Part shown: one piece after another, positions 53,817-63,975 of the stretch
Position numbering within the stretch: position 1 is the stretch's first letter
How the letters are laid out: the number at the start of each line of letters is the position of its first letter
Assembly: GCA_036867785.1 (NCBI GenBank)
Contig: CP145418.1
Span: forward strand, 186,001-250,000
From: Plasmodiophora brassicae
Taxonomy: Eukaryota > Endomyxa: Phytomyxea > Phytomyxea > Plasmodiophorida
DNA length: 64,000 nt
Direction: 5' to 3'
Translations under genes and position numbers: made by a program
The notes under the pieces: generated by a model
Seen by the model: the letters and a program-made list of their open reading frames with translations, nothing else
Told to the model about the DNA's origin: nothing
Database searches by the model: none

Positions 53817-54761
53817 TCAATAACGTGGCCAGTCGTGCCTCGGTACGGCGTTGTCATCACCGAGTGGGTTATCACCATTCCAGACCCGGTTGAACATTCT
53901 GGCAGCATTGAACATTCCGTAGACGGTGCCGGCGAGCGCAAATACGCTACCAGCTGGAGATCCGGAGCTGAGTATTGACAGTACCAGAAAGAGGCCGCGA
54001 ACCGGCACGGATTGCCATTTGCCCATAACCCAAAGCGTCACGAGGGCCAGGTTGACGATCATCATTATTTCCGAAAATGACGACCTGATCATGGCAACGC
54101 CTACTGGTTGAGCCAACGCCAGCAGGGCGACCACAAGAATGATCATGGCAACGACTACGGTCGACGAATCCCATTCGTTCTGTCCGGCAAGCGGCGGTGT
54201 AGTCCCTTGACGGAACTGCTGTTGCGGTGCATGATGGTAGTTGCCGGCCGGTTGCCGATAGAGCGCTGGTTGGTACTGATCATGAGGCTGAGGATGGCGA
54301 CGTTCGTTATCGCCTGCGTATGCCCATTGCATGAACCCGTGGAATAGCCCCCATAGCACCACATATGTCGCGAACTCGCCGACTCTGCCATCCAATGAGA
54401 ACGCGGTCGGTATGACCGATAACATACTGGACAGTGACGACAGTCCTCGGAAAAGCGTCCGGAGTGGTGCAAGCAGAATTGAGAAATCGACACGTTCCGT
54501 GCTCGACATTACGCCGATTAAGATCCCGCACATCAGATAAAATCCAAATAGTAGAGGCATCGGCGGGCCGGCAGGCGGATCGTTCTGGGCCTGCACGGGA
54601 TTATGGTACTGGTACGGCCGATGCTGGTGATGGTAGTCGTTGTGGCGATTAGGGACCCCGACGTGGTATTCTTCGCTATCATCTGCGTCTGGTAAGGATG
54701 TCGCATCCCAAAAGACGGCATAGATGAGGCAACCGACGAAGAAGTGCTGAGCGCGTCTCAT
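53817..54761 (-). CDS. Secreted/membrane His/Gln-rich family, paralogue 1 (long form)
   Basis: Intronless, 314 residues. N-terminal signal MRRAQHFFVGCLIYAVFW leading to DATSLPDADDSEEYHVG. A His/Tyr/Gln-rich linker (RHNDYHHQHRPYQYHNPVQ), then a first membrane module (LLFGFYLMCGILIGVMS, LAPLRTLFRGLSSLSSML, EFATYVVLWGLFHGFM), a second His/Gln-rich linker, and a second module (VVVAMIILVVALLALAQ, EIMMIVNLALVTLWVMGKWQ, VPVRGLFLVLSIL and AGTVYGMFNAARMFNRVW). Paralogues 2 and 3 each hold only one of the two modules. Family unknown; a lineage-specific surface or endomembrane protein is likely. Confidence 0.72.
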   Translation of the reverse strand: MRRAQHFFVGCLIYAVFWDATSLPDADDSEEYHVGVPNRHNDYHHQHRPYQYHNPVQAQNDPPAGPPMPLLFGFYLMCGILIGVMSSTERVDFSILLAPLRTLFRGLSSLSSMLSVIPTAFSLDGRVGEFATYVVLWGLFHGFMQWAYAGDNERRHPQPHDQYQPALYRQPAGNYHHAPQQQFRQGTTPPLAGQNEWDSSTVVVAMIILVVALLALAQPVGVAMIRSSFSEIMMIVNLALVTLWVMGKWQSVPVRGLFLVLSILSSGSPAGSVFALAGTVYGMFNAARMFNRVWNGDNPLGDDNAVPRHDWPRY

Positions 54762-55614
54762 GAGAACAACTGTTGAACACCAACTGAAGGGCTAGAACGT
54801 GTTGCGGGCACGGCTTGTTTGACGGACTGCGAGCGCAGTGGCGCACCTCAGATTGGTTTCCCGGTGTGATATCTGCAGGGTGTTGCGCAGTTTTGCCAGT
54901 CCAATCCATCCACCGCTGTCAATTGCGCAGGTGATTTGCGACTCTGACGGGCGTTGCTATTTTCGGACGTTCACCCGTTGCCTCCGTGCCAGACCAGTGG
55001 ACCAGCAGACAGCAACAACACTCAATCGCCGATCCCCGATTGGTGCTGAAAACTCCATGTTGAAAACAAACGCGCCAGGCTGTTGTCCGACATTGAGCAT
55101 ACTGCTAGGAAGTCCCAAGGACAATAACGCCTCCAAATATTGAGTTGAGTTTATTTGTCTTTTTCGCGCTTTTCTCGCAGGAGCCTCGGTTTCGGGTCCG
55201 AGGACTGAAGGGTTCCTGAACGCTATCAGAACTGGACGAGCCTGGCTTGTAGCCGGCAGTACTTTTGCCATACCGTATATGCCGTGATCCCGACATACAT
55301 GTGTTACGAGCCGTTCGTTTACCTCATCAGACGCTCAAGCGAGGCCCCTATAAGTGTTTGGTCTGGCACTTTGGGCTGCCTGATCAGTTTCCACACTTTT
55401 GGTTACCGGGTTTTTTGGGGAGCGGGCGGTCCCACGGTTGCCTTTTGACCAACTACATAGGTTACGGGGCAACCCCCGCTCTGGTCGGTGTTGGTATAAT
55501 CACGTCAGGGTGACAGTATTGCTGACCGGTTTAGCAATATTGTAACCACGGGACCGCTAGTTCCCGCATGATACTTCGGCTTGATCTTCAGGTTCGCCAG
55601 CGCAGTACCTGGTC
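54762..55614. other. Interval between paralogues, with a dispersed repeat
   Basis: No gene recognised. Holds a segment at about 55141-55215 related to one near 59960-60050 (see separate entry). Confidence 0.45.
55141..55215 (-). repeat. Dispersed repeat, possible LINE 3' end
   Basis: Shares TCGCGCTTTTC, GAGCCTCGGT and TCGGGTCCGAGGAC with 59960-60050. On the minus strand it ends in an ACTCA-type simple tail, as LINE 3' ends do. Confidence 0.5.
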
Positions 55615-56166
55615 TTATTCGTTCTGGGCGTCATGAGGCGTCGTTGCTGGACCATGGTTTTGCGCCTGCGATGATGGAAAAGACGGTCTGTGATACGGTT
55701 CCTGATGCTGAGGAGGACGCGGACGATTGCGCTCATCTTCATTGCGGTATAGCAAAAGAAACCCCAGGTTGAAGATTCCCCATATGAACACATATGACAC
55801 GAACTCTCCGATCTTGCCGTGGGATGAGCTCCAAGCCAAAACGGCTGAGAAAGTACCCGTCAGCCCTTGAAACAGAGTTCGAAGCGCAGCGAGCGGCAGC
55901 GAAAAATCAGGCCATCGGTTCGGGTCGATCAACGTGCCAATATACATCCCAAACATCATTGTACCCAAAAGTTCAGCCATCCCCATGGCCCGCCGCGGTC
56001 GGGCGTCGCGTGGAGCCTGAACGGGATGATGATGATGATGCTCGCAACGTCGAGGGATTCTGTTCGAGTGTTCGTCGTCCAATGGTCCTCCGTCGGGTAG
56101 CGATAACGCATGAAGAACAATGGCGTAGATCAGGACCAAGACGACGAGATGCCTCGCCGACCGCAT
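55615..56166 (-). CDS. His-rich membrane family, paralogue 2 (first module only)
   Basis: 183 residues from MRSARHLVVLVLIYAIVLHA; the frame is open above but without family similarity. Signal-like start, then LSLPDGGPLDDEHSNRIPRR, CEHHHHHPVQAPRDARPRR, the first module (LLGTMMFGMYIGTLID, LPLAALRTLFQGLTGTF, EFVSYVFIWGIFNLGFLLL) and a Pro/Gln-rich end (RPRPPQHQEPYHRPSFPSS) with stop. The second module found in paralogue 1 is absent. Whether this is a truncated product or a natural short form is not known. Confidence 0.6.
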   Translation of the reverse strand: MRSARHLVVLVLIYAIVLHALSLPDGGPLDDEHSNRIPRRCEHHHHHPVQAPRDARPRRAMGMAELLGTMMFGMYIGTLIDPNRWPDFSLPLAALRTLFQGLTGTFSAVLAWSSSHGKIGEFVSYVFIWGIFNLGFLLLYRNEDERNRPRPPQHQEPYHRPSFPSSQAQNHGPATTPHDAQNE

Positions 56167-56687
56167 GATCACCTGCAGTTGCTGTGTAACAATACCAATC
56201 CGGGATTGACTGCCTACGTACAGGCCCAGGACGGGGTTTGGACTTGCTTTGCGGACTTCGGACGTGACTCTGTGCGACTGCACAAGCCCGGGCGTGCGCC
56301 GCGCAGCCGCGGACTGTCCGGACGCCGGTCCTGGCGCCACTGGTGTCGCATGTCTATTTTTACGGAGTGGCGACTGCCACGGGGATCCACGTGCCAGCAA
56401 GAGAATGCATGGCAGGGACTCTGCTGCCACTTGAGCACACTTCCTGCCATGAAACCCTTATGACAGTAAGGAAACCGCGTGGCAGCAGGAGGATCTGGTG
56501 GATCTGGTGCGGGACGGACAGTCCGGGTTGGAAGGAGGCCGCATTCACTACTTGCTCTGTTTGCTGACGTCGTCGCCGTAGGGGGGTGCCGTCGAGATCG
56601 TCGTCGTTGCCTAGGTCCACACCCACTGGCTCGTCGTTGTCGTGCCCCTCCGTGTATGCTGCCCCTTGTCAACTTGATCATTGGCCC
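56167..56687. other. Gene-free interval
   Basis: About 520 bp above paralogue 2. Antisense frames contain no family. Presumed promoter of paralogue 2. Confidence 0.4.
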
Positions 56688-57137
56688 TCAGGACTGTTCC
56701 AGTTTGGGAGGCAACATCATGGTTGGTAGGGTGATTTCCAAGCAGGAATCGTGACGTTTTCCGATACGACATAACCAGCCATTTCGCAGGCGAGGCAGAA
56801 CCCCGGTCAGTTTTCGATGTACCAATCTGAGATACCAGATGGTACTGCTCACATGTACGCATGGCAATGTGTCGGCGGGCGACTGGCAACGGTACTCGTC
56901 CAAATCAAAATACCGGTAATTCTGCATCACCCAACTGCCCCTCAACGTTCCTGACGGGTCGTGCTGTATTATAGGAATTACGTCCATGCCGGACAGGGCT
57001 GTGGCCAGGACGTCCTCGGGTGTGTCGAGCAAGGGCAGGCTTCCATCTAAATCACTGCCCGTTTGTTGACGAATTTCCGGTACATCGTCCACGCCCACCA
57101 CTATTGCGGTAAGGACCCATATGAGATGCTGCCTCAA
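56688..57137 (-). CDS. Possible secreted small protein
   Basis: 149 residues: MRQHLIWVLTAIVVGVDDVP could be a signal peptide, followed by DLDGSLPLLDTPEDVLATAL and YRYFDLDEYRCQSPADTLPC. Three or four cysteines in the second half. The upper end lies next to other small frames. No family recognised; a real gene is possible but weakly supported. Confidence 0.3.
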   Translation of the reverse strand: MRQHLIWVLTAIVVGVDDVPEIRQQTGSDLDGSLPLLDTPEDVLATALSGMDVIPIIQHDPSGTLRGSWVMQNYRYFDLDEYRCQSPADTLPCVHVSSTIWYLRLVHRKLTGVLPRLRNGWLCRIGKRHDSCLEITLPTMMLPPKLEQS

Positions 57138-58929
57138 AACCGAAAGGTCGGGGTTCCAGAAGCATTAAGGATACCGCGATCATGCGACTGATCCTTGACG
57201 AGCTGGCGTCCGCCCGCACAGGCAACCGGGTGGTGTTGTCGAATGGTTCCGTACGTTTATTGTGCACTACTTAGGCAAACGCGTTGTTATGGAAGACATT
57301 CACAATCTGAAGGCCCGACTGGGCCTGGACACTCTGGGCTACGACGACGACATTTTGAATTTGTTGGAGCAGTTCACATCGTAATCAGGGGCGCCGCAGA
57401 TCTCATCACTGACGAGAACAACGAAGCCGTTTCTATTTGAGTTCAGACTTCGTTCCAGCGGAAAATGATGCAAACGTATCCTGAGCTCCTCGATCGTCGG
57501 TGATGTTATCTGCGACGTTCCCTGCAACTCGTTGGTGTCGCGCATAAGACATTCCCTCCTTTCTGTCGAAGTGACTCATTTACAATTGTTTAGCGCCTTC
57601 AACAGCACATACATCCATCATGAACGAACTCAAGTGTTCGGTGTCATTGGTAACGATTTTGTAGTAGCCGTTGCTGTGATAACGACACTGCTACATGTAT
57701 AGTTCCATGCGAAGAAATGCGTTGCGACCCCAAGTTACGAAGGAGGAATTTGACCTAAGCCAAACGACCCTATCATCAAACAAGAGCGTCTTTGGTCTTC
57801 TTGAGAACACTCAAGATGTGAAGCAGACCATTCCGGTTGCGATCGTCGGAATCTGACGAGTATGGTCGCAACCAGAATGATCTGCTTCATAGCTTGGACG
57901 ACGACGAAGACCATCCGCTCTAAAGGAACTTCCTGGACAACAGGACACGGCCTGCCGAGAAAGGTGGTACACTGCTTTTCGGGACTTGGGACTCAACCTC
58001 GGAAACATGACCACAACCGCCTGGAATCGGCCTAGGGAGTCATGATAAAGACTTTCCTTGAGTCATGTTGCAGCGGGCTTGGTCCCTTCAAAGCTGCTAA
58101 TATATGGTGAACAATGGATCCGATCAGTCATAATAATCAAGCGTCTCATGCGTGCATACGTATCTAGGATCTGTTCAGCCTCCGCAACGATGTCCATGCT
58201 TCCGTTACGGTTGGTTTCCGAGCCCGCCGACGACAATGCATGTCGTTCGGTACAAGGTCCTGGTCACCTACTGTATGGCCCCGCAGATGCATACTGAAGT
58301 TAAAGCTGAACACATCGGACAATTATTATGGGTCGAGGAAACCCCCGCCGTTTCCAGAGTATATCTGACTTGGAAGGGCGTATTCCGGTGGGTCATTTGG
58401 GGAACTGCGGTGATATGTGATGATCTTTGATAATGAACACGTCACCTGTCCTAGTGGCAGTGGCTCCCGCGTTCATTCGTTTGGGGATTCCGTCCTGACC
58501 AGCTGGACGGGCTGCCAGCATACTCGTGGCACCAACGCAGTTGCACCGAACAACATTCATACGAGTTCGATTCTCCCTGCCGAACGTGGTCAGCGATATT
58601 GGTTAATCGTGGCCCCACTAGTAGTCCCTCGCCACGGTAATTCATCTGAAGCACCTAGTCGTGAACGCCAAACAGAACGTAACCGGTACCTATTTTGACT
58701 CGATGGCCCTTAATGTAGGCTTTTCCAATTAATAGTTATCGGTCGTATTCCTGCCTCCTACGATATGCTTGTCTTCTTTCCCCGCTCTACTGGCCATGGA
58801 TAAAGTCTTGATCTGGCTGTTTTGCTAGCGCTGCTGCCGTCGTCACAACTGTGAAATCGAACATGCGGTTTGGTACGACATGTTGCTCTTGTATCAGGCA
58901 TGTTGTGTATTCGATTCAATGCACCCGTA
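57138..58929. other. Decayed accessory DNA, about 1.8 kb
   Basis: Short broken frames. One plus-strand piece near 57250-57385 reads WFRTFIVHYLGKRVVMEDIH then NLKARLGLDTLGYDDDIL, which recalls a MULE-type transposase flank (DIHNL.A.LG), but without a catalytic part. Nothing else recognised. Confidence 0.35.
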
Positions 58930-59640
58930 TCAGAAACGGCGTCCATTGTGCTCGCGAATAGGCACAGGATCGTCGTCACCCCCATCCCAGATCCGATGGA
59001 ATATCCGCACAGCGTTGAAGAACCCATAGAGCGTGCCAGCGACCGCCAGTAGAGCCCCAAGTTCAGTTCCGCAATAGACCAGACTCAAAACAAGGAGAAT
59101 GCCACGCACCGGCACGGCCTGTCGTTTTCCCATAATCCAGAGCACCACTAAGACCAGATTGACAACAGCGAGAATTTCTGACACGAAATTCCTGATCATG
59201 GGTGCCGCCCAGTTTTGCGCAGATGATAGCAATCCGATTAAGAGCACGAGGAAGCATATTCCCCCGATCACAGTCGCTGTGCCGACCGATTCGTTTTGTT
59301 GGGCAGGCTGTGGCGCTAGCTGGTGACCGTATTGCGGCTGCTGTGCCTGATGGTAATTCGGCTGCTGTACCTGATGGTAGTACGGCTGCTGTGCCTGATG
59401 GTAGTACGGCTGCTGTGCCTGATGGTAGTACGGCTGCTGCGCCTGATAGTAGTACGGTTCTTGATTCAGGTCTGGCTGTGGCAGAGGATGATCGTAACCA
59501 TTGTAATGGTAACCATGGTGGTAATGGTTATGGCGGTGGGGCGGGTACCTGTCATCGTCACCTGGAGTTTGTAACGACAACGCATGGTGGACAGAGGCGT
59601 AGGCCAGGACTAGGGCGCAGGCGTGCTTGACGAATCGCAT
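58930..59640 (-). CDS. His/Gln-rich membrane family, paralogue 3 (second module only)
   Basis: 236 residues from MRFVKHACALVLAYASVHHA. Signal-like start, then LSLQTPGDDDRYPPHRHNHY, HHGYHYNGYDHPLPQPDL and five units of an 8-residue repeat of type QQPYYHQA, then the second module: ATVIGGICFLVLLIGLLSS, EILAVVNLVLVVLWIMGKRQ, VPVRGILLVLSL, AGTLYGFFNAVRIFHRIW. It lacks the first module found in paralogues 1 and 2. VPVRG...AGT.YG.FNA.R.F.R.W is shared almost exactly with paralogue 1, so the module is constrained. Confidence 0.72.
   Translation of the reverse strand: MRFVKHACALVLAYASVHHALSLQTPGDDDRYPPHRHNHYHHGYHYNGYDHPLPQPDLNQEPYYYQAQQPYYHQAQQPYYHQAQQPYYHQVQQPNYHQAQQPQYGHQLAPQPAQQNESVGTATVIGGICFLVLLIGLLSSAQNWAAPMIRNFVSEILAVVNLVLVVLWIMGKRQAVPVRGILLVLSLVYCGTELGALLAVAGTLYGFFNAVRIFHRIWDGGDDDPVPIREHNGRRF
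59338..59460. repeat. 24-bp in-frame tandem repeat, about five units
   Basis: Nearly identical 24-bp units within paralogue 3, coding the QQPYYHQA octapeptide on the minus strand. Unit length keeps the frame, so unit number can vary without breaking the gene. Confidence 0.9.
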
Positions 59641-59944
59641 GAGGATTGACGGCAACGGCTGTGACAAACCGCTCAGGGCAAGAACGGAGTATGGCAATCT
59701 GGCCGACTCCGGACTTTCCAGCGGCTTGCCTCTTCAGTGCGCGGCGGACTGGCAGACTGACTGCGTCAGTTCAGTTCCCGCAGCATCTATTTTTCTCCTA
59801 CTGTAGGTAGGTTTCGCGCAGTCCGCCTATGGTACGCCTGGATTTGCAGCGCCAGGTTAGCCTCTCCTGTGCGTTGGCCCATGTCAGCTGTCTCCGCGCG
59901 TTAGCAGCAGCTGCAGGCGCGGGACGGGTCGGCCCGCTCGGGGC

Positions 59945-60300
59945 CGGCATCCCACAGCTGATAGTTTAGTTTAGTTTAGTCTATTTGTGTTTCGCGCTTT
60001 TCAGGCAGGCGCCTCGGTCTCGGGTCCGAGGACCGTAGGATCGCTTCCAGAATCCCACAGCTGATCATTGCTGAGGATGACGACCGTGCACCTGCGTATG
60101 ATCCTTGTGATGATGTTGCAACGGTCGGACAGCGCCCGTGTGGCAATAGACGGTAGGAGGTTGACGTTTCGGTCGACGGCGAGCAGTACGCCAGAGGGGA
60201 GGGACGCGGAGGACTGCTCGATCTTGAAGAGGCGGCTGGCGCGAAGTTCGCCTGACGTGCGGCAGCTGGCGGGATTAGGCGGTTCTCACTGTTTATTCAT
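59945..60300 (-). pseudogene. LINE 3' end with simple tail
   Basis: At 59961-59982 is a TTTAG repeat run (on minus, an AAACT-type tail). Then follows the segment shared with 55141-55215. At 60180-60260 the plus strand reads CSILKRRLARSSPDVRQ, also seen antisense to the 28.4-30 kb LINE (CSILKRRVARSRTTCG), so this is the same LINE family in minus orientation. Confidence 0.5.
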
Positions 60301-60539
60301 GAAATAAACAGCTGGCGACGCCCGACGCAGTGACGGGTGTGATGCATCGGGGCGGCTGGTGATGTCCGCTGTATATCGAGCAGGCCGCTCAGCTAATCAG
60401 AGTGCGAGCGCACCGCTGCGCGCGTCGAGCACCACGTGCACCGTCGCCTGCTCGCCACCGATTTGGCTGAGCGGCGCAGTGCGCGCCGTCATCGTGCTCG
60501 GACGACCGAACATCGTCTGTCGGCCCGACGCAGCACACC

Positions 60540-61290
60540 CGCCGTAGCGTCGGGCGTTGCTCAGCTGTTTGTCTGACAAGGTTCTGCGCTGTCTCTTCCC
60601 GTGGCGATCAGCTCGCGGACGCCGGGCCCGTTCTCGCACCTGACGCAGGCGCCGGCCGCCCCAGAGCGTCGCCTCGTTCACGTTCCGTGCCGCGATGCTG
60701 ATCGTGACATGGAACGCTGACGGCCTGACACCAGAAAGGGTGCAGGCCGTCGCCGGTCTCGAGGTGCATGGCCTGGTTGATGGACGAGAGCGCGTCCCAG
60801 CGCGAGTTCCCAGAATACCCGTCCAACCATTGCTGGGAGCCGGGGCGGCGCGCCTTGGCCGCCGGGCCAGCGCCGGCCTGTGCCTCATAGCGCTGACCGC
60901 CTGCTGTGTCGAGCTCGCTGCGCGTCATCCGCCGCCAATACCCATCTGGACCGTCTGGCGCGTGGATCAGGTGGTCCTGGCCGACACGTGTACGTCCGCG
61001 AGGATCGTCATCGTCACGGGCGACTTCAATGCACACCTCGGGCGCCTGACGTCCGGCGACCACCAGTGGGACACCCGAGGGGTAGTCGTCCACGACTTTG
61101 CCAGTGCGAGCGCCCTGCAACTGCTGAACGCCGACCTGCGCTACGACCCGTTGTGATGGACGTCCCGGGACGCCTGGGACGGGCACTCGATTGTCGACTT
61201 TCTCGCTCGTTTCCGCTGGAGGTTACGCCACACTGGCGATTACGCGTCCGCCTCACCCGTTCGGCCAGCGCCTCCTGCTGACACGACTGG
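60540..61290 (+). pseudogene. LINE APE-type endonuclease fragment
   Basis: The frame from 60695 reads MLIVTWNADGLTPERVQAV at the start and RIVIVTGDFNAHLGRLTSG, then FASASALQLLNADLRYD: the WN.DGL and GDFNAHLG motifs are those of APE-like endonucleases of non-LTR retrotransposons. The protein then breaks. It faces another copy in opposite orientation across about 61300. Confidence 0.65.
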
Positions 61291-61319
61291 CGTCGACACC
61301 AGGGGTGACGAGCGAAACG

Positions 61320-62100
61320 TCAACGACGGAGCGCCCGTCGCGGGCGTCGAGGAACGTCCACCGTGATGCGTCGCACCGTAGGTCGGCATTCAGCGGATAC
61401 AAGGCGCTCGCGCCGACAAGGTGTAAACGATACCTCTCGAGGGTGATCGCCGGTCAGGCGCTCGAGGTGCGCGTTGAAGTCGACCGATCCACGCACGCCA
61501 GATGGCCCGGAAGGGTATCGGCCGCAGCACACCCGCTGTTGCGCGGGCGTTGCCCAGCTGTTGATCTGACAAATAGACATTGAGAATCGCCTAGAACCTA
61601 CCCGGTTCTGTGCTGGGCGACGAGTCGAGGATGGAGCGGCGACGGGCATATCGGGGTGCCCACGGCGCGCACGTGCATGCTCAACCAGGACCGCGACGAC
61701 ATTAGGAAGGGCAGGCAGTGCTCATACGTCTTGCGCAGGTGCGACTGGGGCTCGATGCCTCGCCAGTTACCCGGATCCATGCCATCGGAGTCCTTCTTCA
61801 GCGCCCTGCTTCATGAACGCTGACGTCGGCACGAGGTGCAGCGCGTAGAAGATCGATGTACATGGCCGAGATCCAGTGCCAGGCGGCTTCCGGGTCGATG
61901 CCGGGACCGAACGAGCTGGCCTCTTCTTGGGTTCAGTTGGCGGGACGACACCGCTGGCGGACTGTGCGACTGAACGGTGCATCTTGGAGAGAAAGACGCC
62001 AGATCGGCGACCTGCCTGGCGCGCAAGTCGACTGCCATGACCCGTGTGTGGCCACTGGTCACGCCACGATGGCGCCCTACCGAATCAGTACAAAATCGAA
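61320..62100 (-). pseudogene. Second LINE fragment, endonuclease and RT N-terminal part, inverted
   Basis: On minus, 61330-61500 reads VDFNAHLERLTGDHPRE, a relative of GDFNAHLGRLTSGDH in the plus copy. On minus at 61600-61780, DPGNWRGIEPQSHLRKTYEH fits the reverse-transcriptase motif NWR.I.L.....K.YE. The order on minus (RT start upstream of endonuclease) shows rearrangement. Both copies share a GTTGCTCAGCTGTT-like start. Confidence 0.5.
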
Positions 62101-62129
62101 CCAGTAGAGTAACGAACAGGCGAACGTTA

Positions 62130-63125
62130 TTAGATCAGGTGAGCAGTGGCAGGGCAGGACAGCGTTTGGTCGATCGTCTCCTGGGAATCAATGTCGGCGA
62201 ACTGGAAATCGTCGTCGATAGCGAAGCGCCTTGTCCGTTTCCAGACCGACAGCGTGTCGCGGCTCACAGGGAACGATGGCAGCGGAACGCGGAGGACCAT
62301 GTGGAAACGGGCGTGAAGTTCCAGCTGGGCTTCCGGGCCGATCGATTTTCCCCAAGGGTTCTCCAGCATTGTGCTGCCCAGCATCTCCCCAACTAGTATC
62401 ACCTAAAAACGAAGAATGTCAACGGACAAACGGAACCTGCATACAGATATCATTGCCGGACCGTATCGCCTCGATAAGTACGAAGGCAGTGCTCGGCAAG
62501 AGAGTACTGCGCATCGTCTTCGAAGTCGTCAGGATAGCATAAGAACAACGCGCGATCAGCATGCTTCGATAAATCTTCAGGACCACCTTTCTCGATGCGG
62601 GTCCAGTTCCCTGGGCGGCCAACAGTCTTGTCGTAGGCGATAGCATCGACACCATTATCGCGAAGCAGCCGCGCCCAGTAACCTGAACATATCAAGTGAG
62701 ATTCATTCTGAAAGCGCCAACGATCTAGCACGGATATGACCTTTGCCAGCGCCAACTTCGACAATAGGAGCAAACTCGCGAATGATACGAATCGCGCGAT
62801 CGTCAGGAATCGCCCAGGCGTACTTGTCCATCAGATCATCCAACGGCATGCTCGCGAATAGTTGTTCCCGTTCATAATCCGAAAGACTCGGTTTGAACAT
62901 CATTTCGATCCCAGGAGTGGATCGCCGCCACTCTTCGAAGCGTTTCAGGAACTCGTTACCATCCAATGCTGGACCGCATTGACCAGCGGCTTTCTTTCGA
63001 CGTCGCTTAGGTTTTTCTCCATTATCGTTGCACCCATCGTTGTTACATGCACGTTTCTTGCGCTGGGCACGAATTCCCGCCACTTTAGCTCGCAAGCTCT
63101 CCACATTCAGGTCGTCATCGTCCAT
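62130..63125 (-). CDS. SAM-dependent methyltransferase-like protein
   Basis: Start MDDDDLNVESLRAKVAGIRA at 63125; the basic stretch KPKRRRKKAAG suggests nuclear entry. The chain EQLFASMPLDDLMDKYAWAI leads to APIVEVGAGKGYWARLLRDN, where the intron is removed inside GKG/YWA, a motif I nucleotide-binding loop. Then GVDAIAYDKTV, ALFLCYPDDFEDDAQYSLAE and, across a second intron, YRGDTVILVGEMLGSTM, then FHMVLRVPLPSFPVSRDTLS followed by VWKRT. The two splices restore the frame each time. The pattern EVGAG.GYWA.LL...GVD..AYD is a Rossmann methyltransferase of a little-studied group; target unknown. Confidence 0.72.
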
Positions 63126-63312
63126 CGTCGTCCTCGGACTCCGCCACGGACGCCGTGAGCCCGCGACCAACAACAGTGTTGTCGAGCGCGCAACTACTAC
63201 CTGTCGAGGTCGGGCTTGCAGGAAGTCCAGCAACGGCACACGCCAAGGTTGTGTCCCGTGTATGACGGTCTGTCGTGGAAGGAGGGCGGGTCCTTTATTG
63301 AGCAAATGTGTT

Positions 63313-63975
63313 TCAACTAGATGAGCCGTTACTGCTGCCTCCGTTGTCACTGCCGTCACCGCAAAACTTATCGACGTCCAAGTCTGAGCCGGCAACCGAC
63401 TGAATGTTGTTCTTGCATTGAGCGATCTCGTCCTTCTTCTGGTTGTACTCGGGCGTGTCTTTTTTACCTGTCTTCTCCATGTCCTCACACTCCTTCTTTT
63501 TGGTCTTGACGGTCTCTTTCAGCTGATTGCAAACGTCCTGTTTCTGCTTGTCGAGGTGGGTAACATCAGTCTTCTTTTGTCCACTAGCGCTAGCCGACAT
63601 GCTTCCACCATTGCTCGTGCTGCTTCCGCTTCCGCTCCCGCCGCTGCTGCCCCCATAACTGCTGCTTTGACTGCCTCCGTTGCTTCCGCTGCTGCTACGT
63701 CCTCCACTGCTTCCTCCGCTACTGCCGCCACCATAGCTTCCACGGCCGCTGCTTCCACCTCCGCTGCCACCGTAGCTGCCACCGCTGCTGCTTCCGCCTC
63801 CGCTGCCACCGTAGCTGCCACCGCCGCTGCTTCCGCCTCCGCTGGCTCCATAGCTCCCACCGCTGCTGCTTCCACTGCCACTGCCACTCTTTCCACCGGC
63901 GCCACTGCCACTGCTGCCACCGCCACCGCTGCCTCCGCCACTGCCACCGCCGCCACCTGGAGCAACGTCGTCTTA
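63313..63975 (-). CDS. Gly/Ser-rich protein with helical Cys-containing C-terminus, 5' partial
   Basis: The open frame from about 63975 (likely just after an acceptor TAAG) reads DVAPGGGGSGGGSG with roughly 120 residues of GGS/GSYGGSGG-type repeats, then SMSASASGQKKTDVTHLDKQ, KQDVCNQLKETVKTKKKECE, DMEKTGKKDTPEYNQKKDEI, AQCKNNIQSVAG, DKFCGDGSDNGG. Four cysteines in the helical tail could form disulfides. The first exon lies beyond 64000. No family known; a structural or extracellular protein is likely. The GC-rich repeat also gives long Ala-rich frames on the same strand that are artefacts. Confidence 0.6.

Noticed and set aside
63519-63965. 148-codon Ala/Val/Glu-rich frame on minus
   Set aside because: It is an out-of-frame reading of the GGS-coding repeat; the Gly/Ser frame continues into a non-repetitive helical domain and is the better gene.
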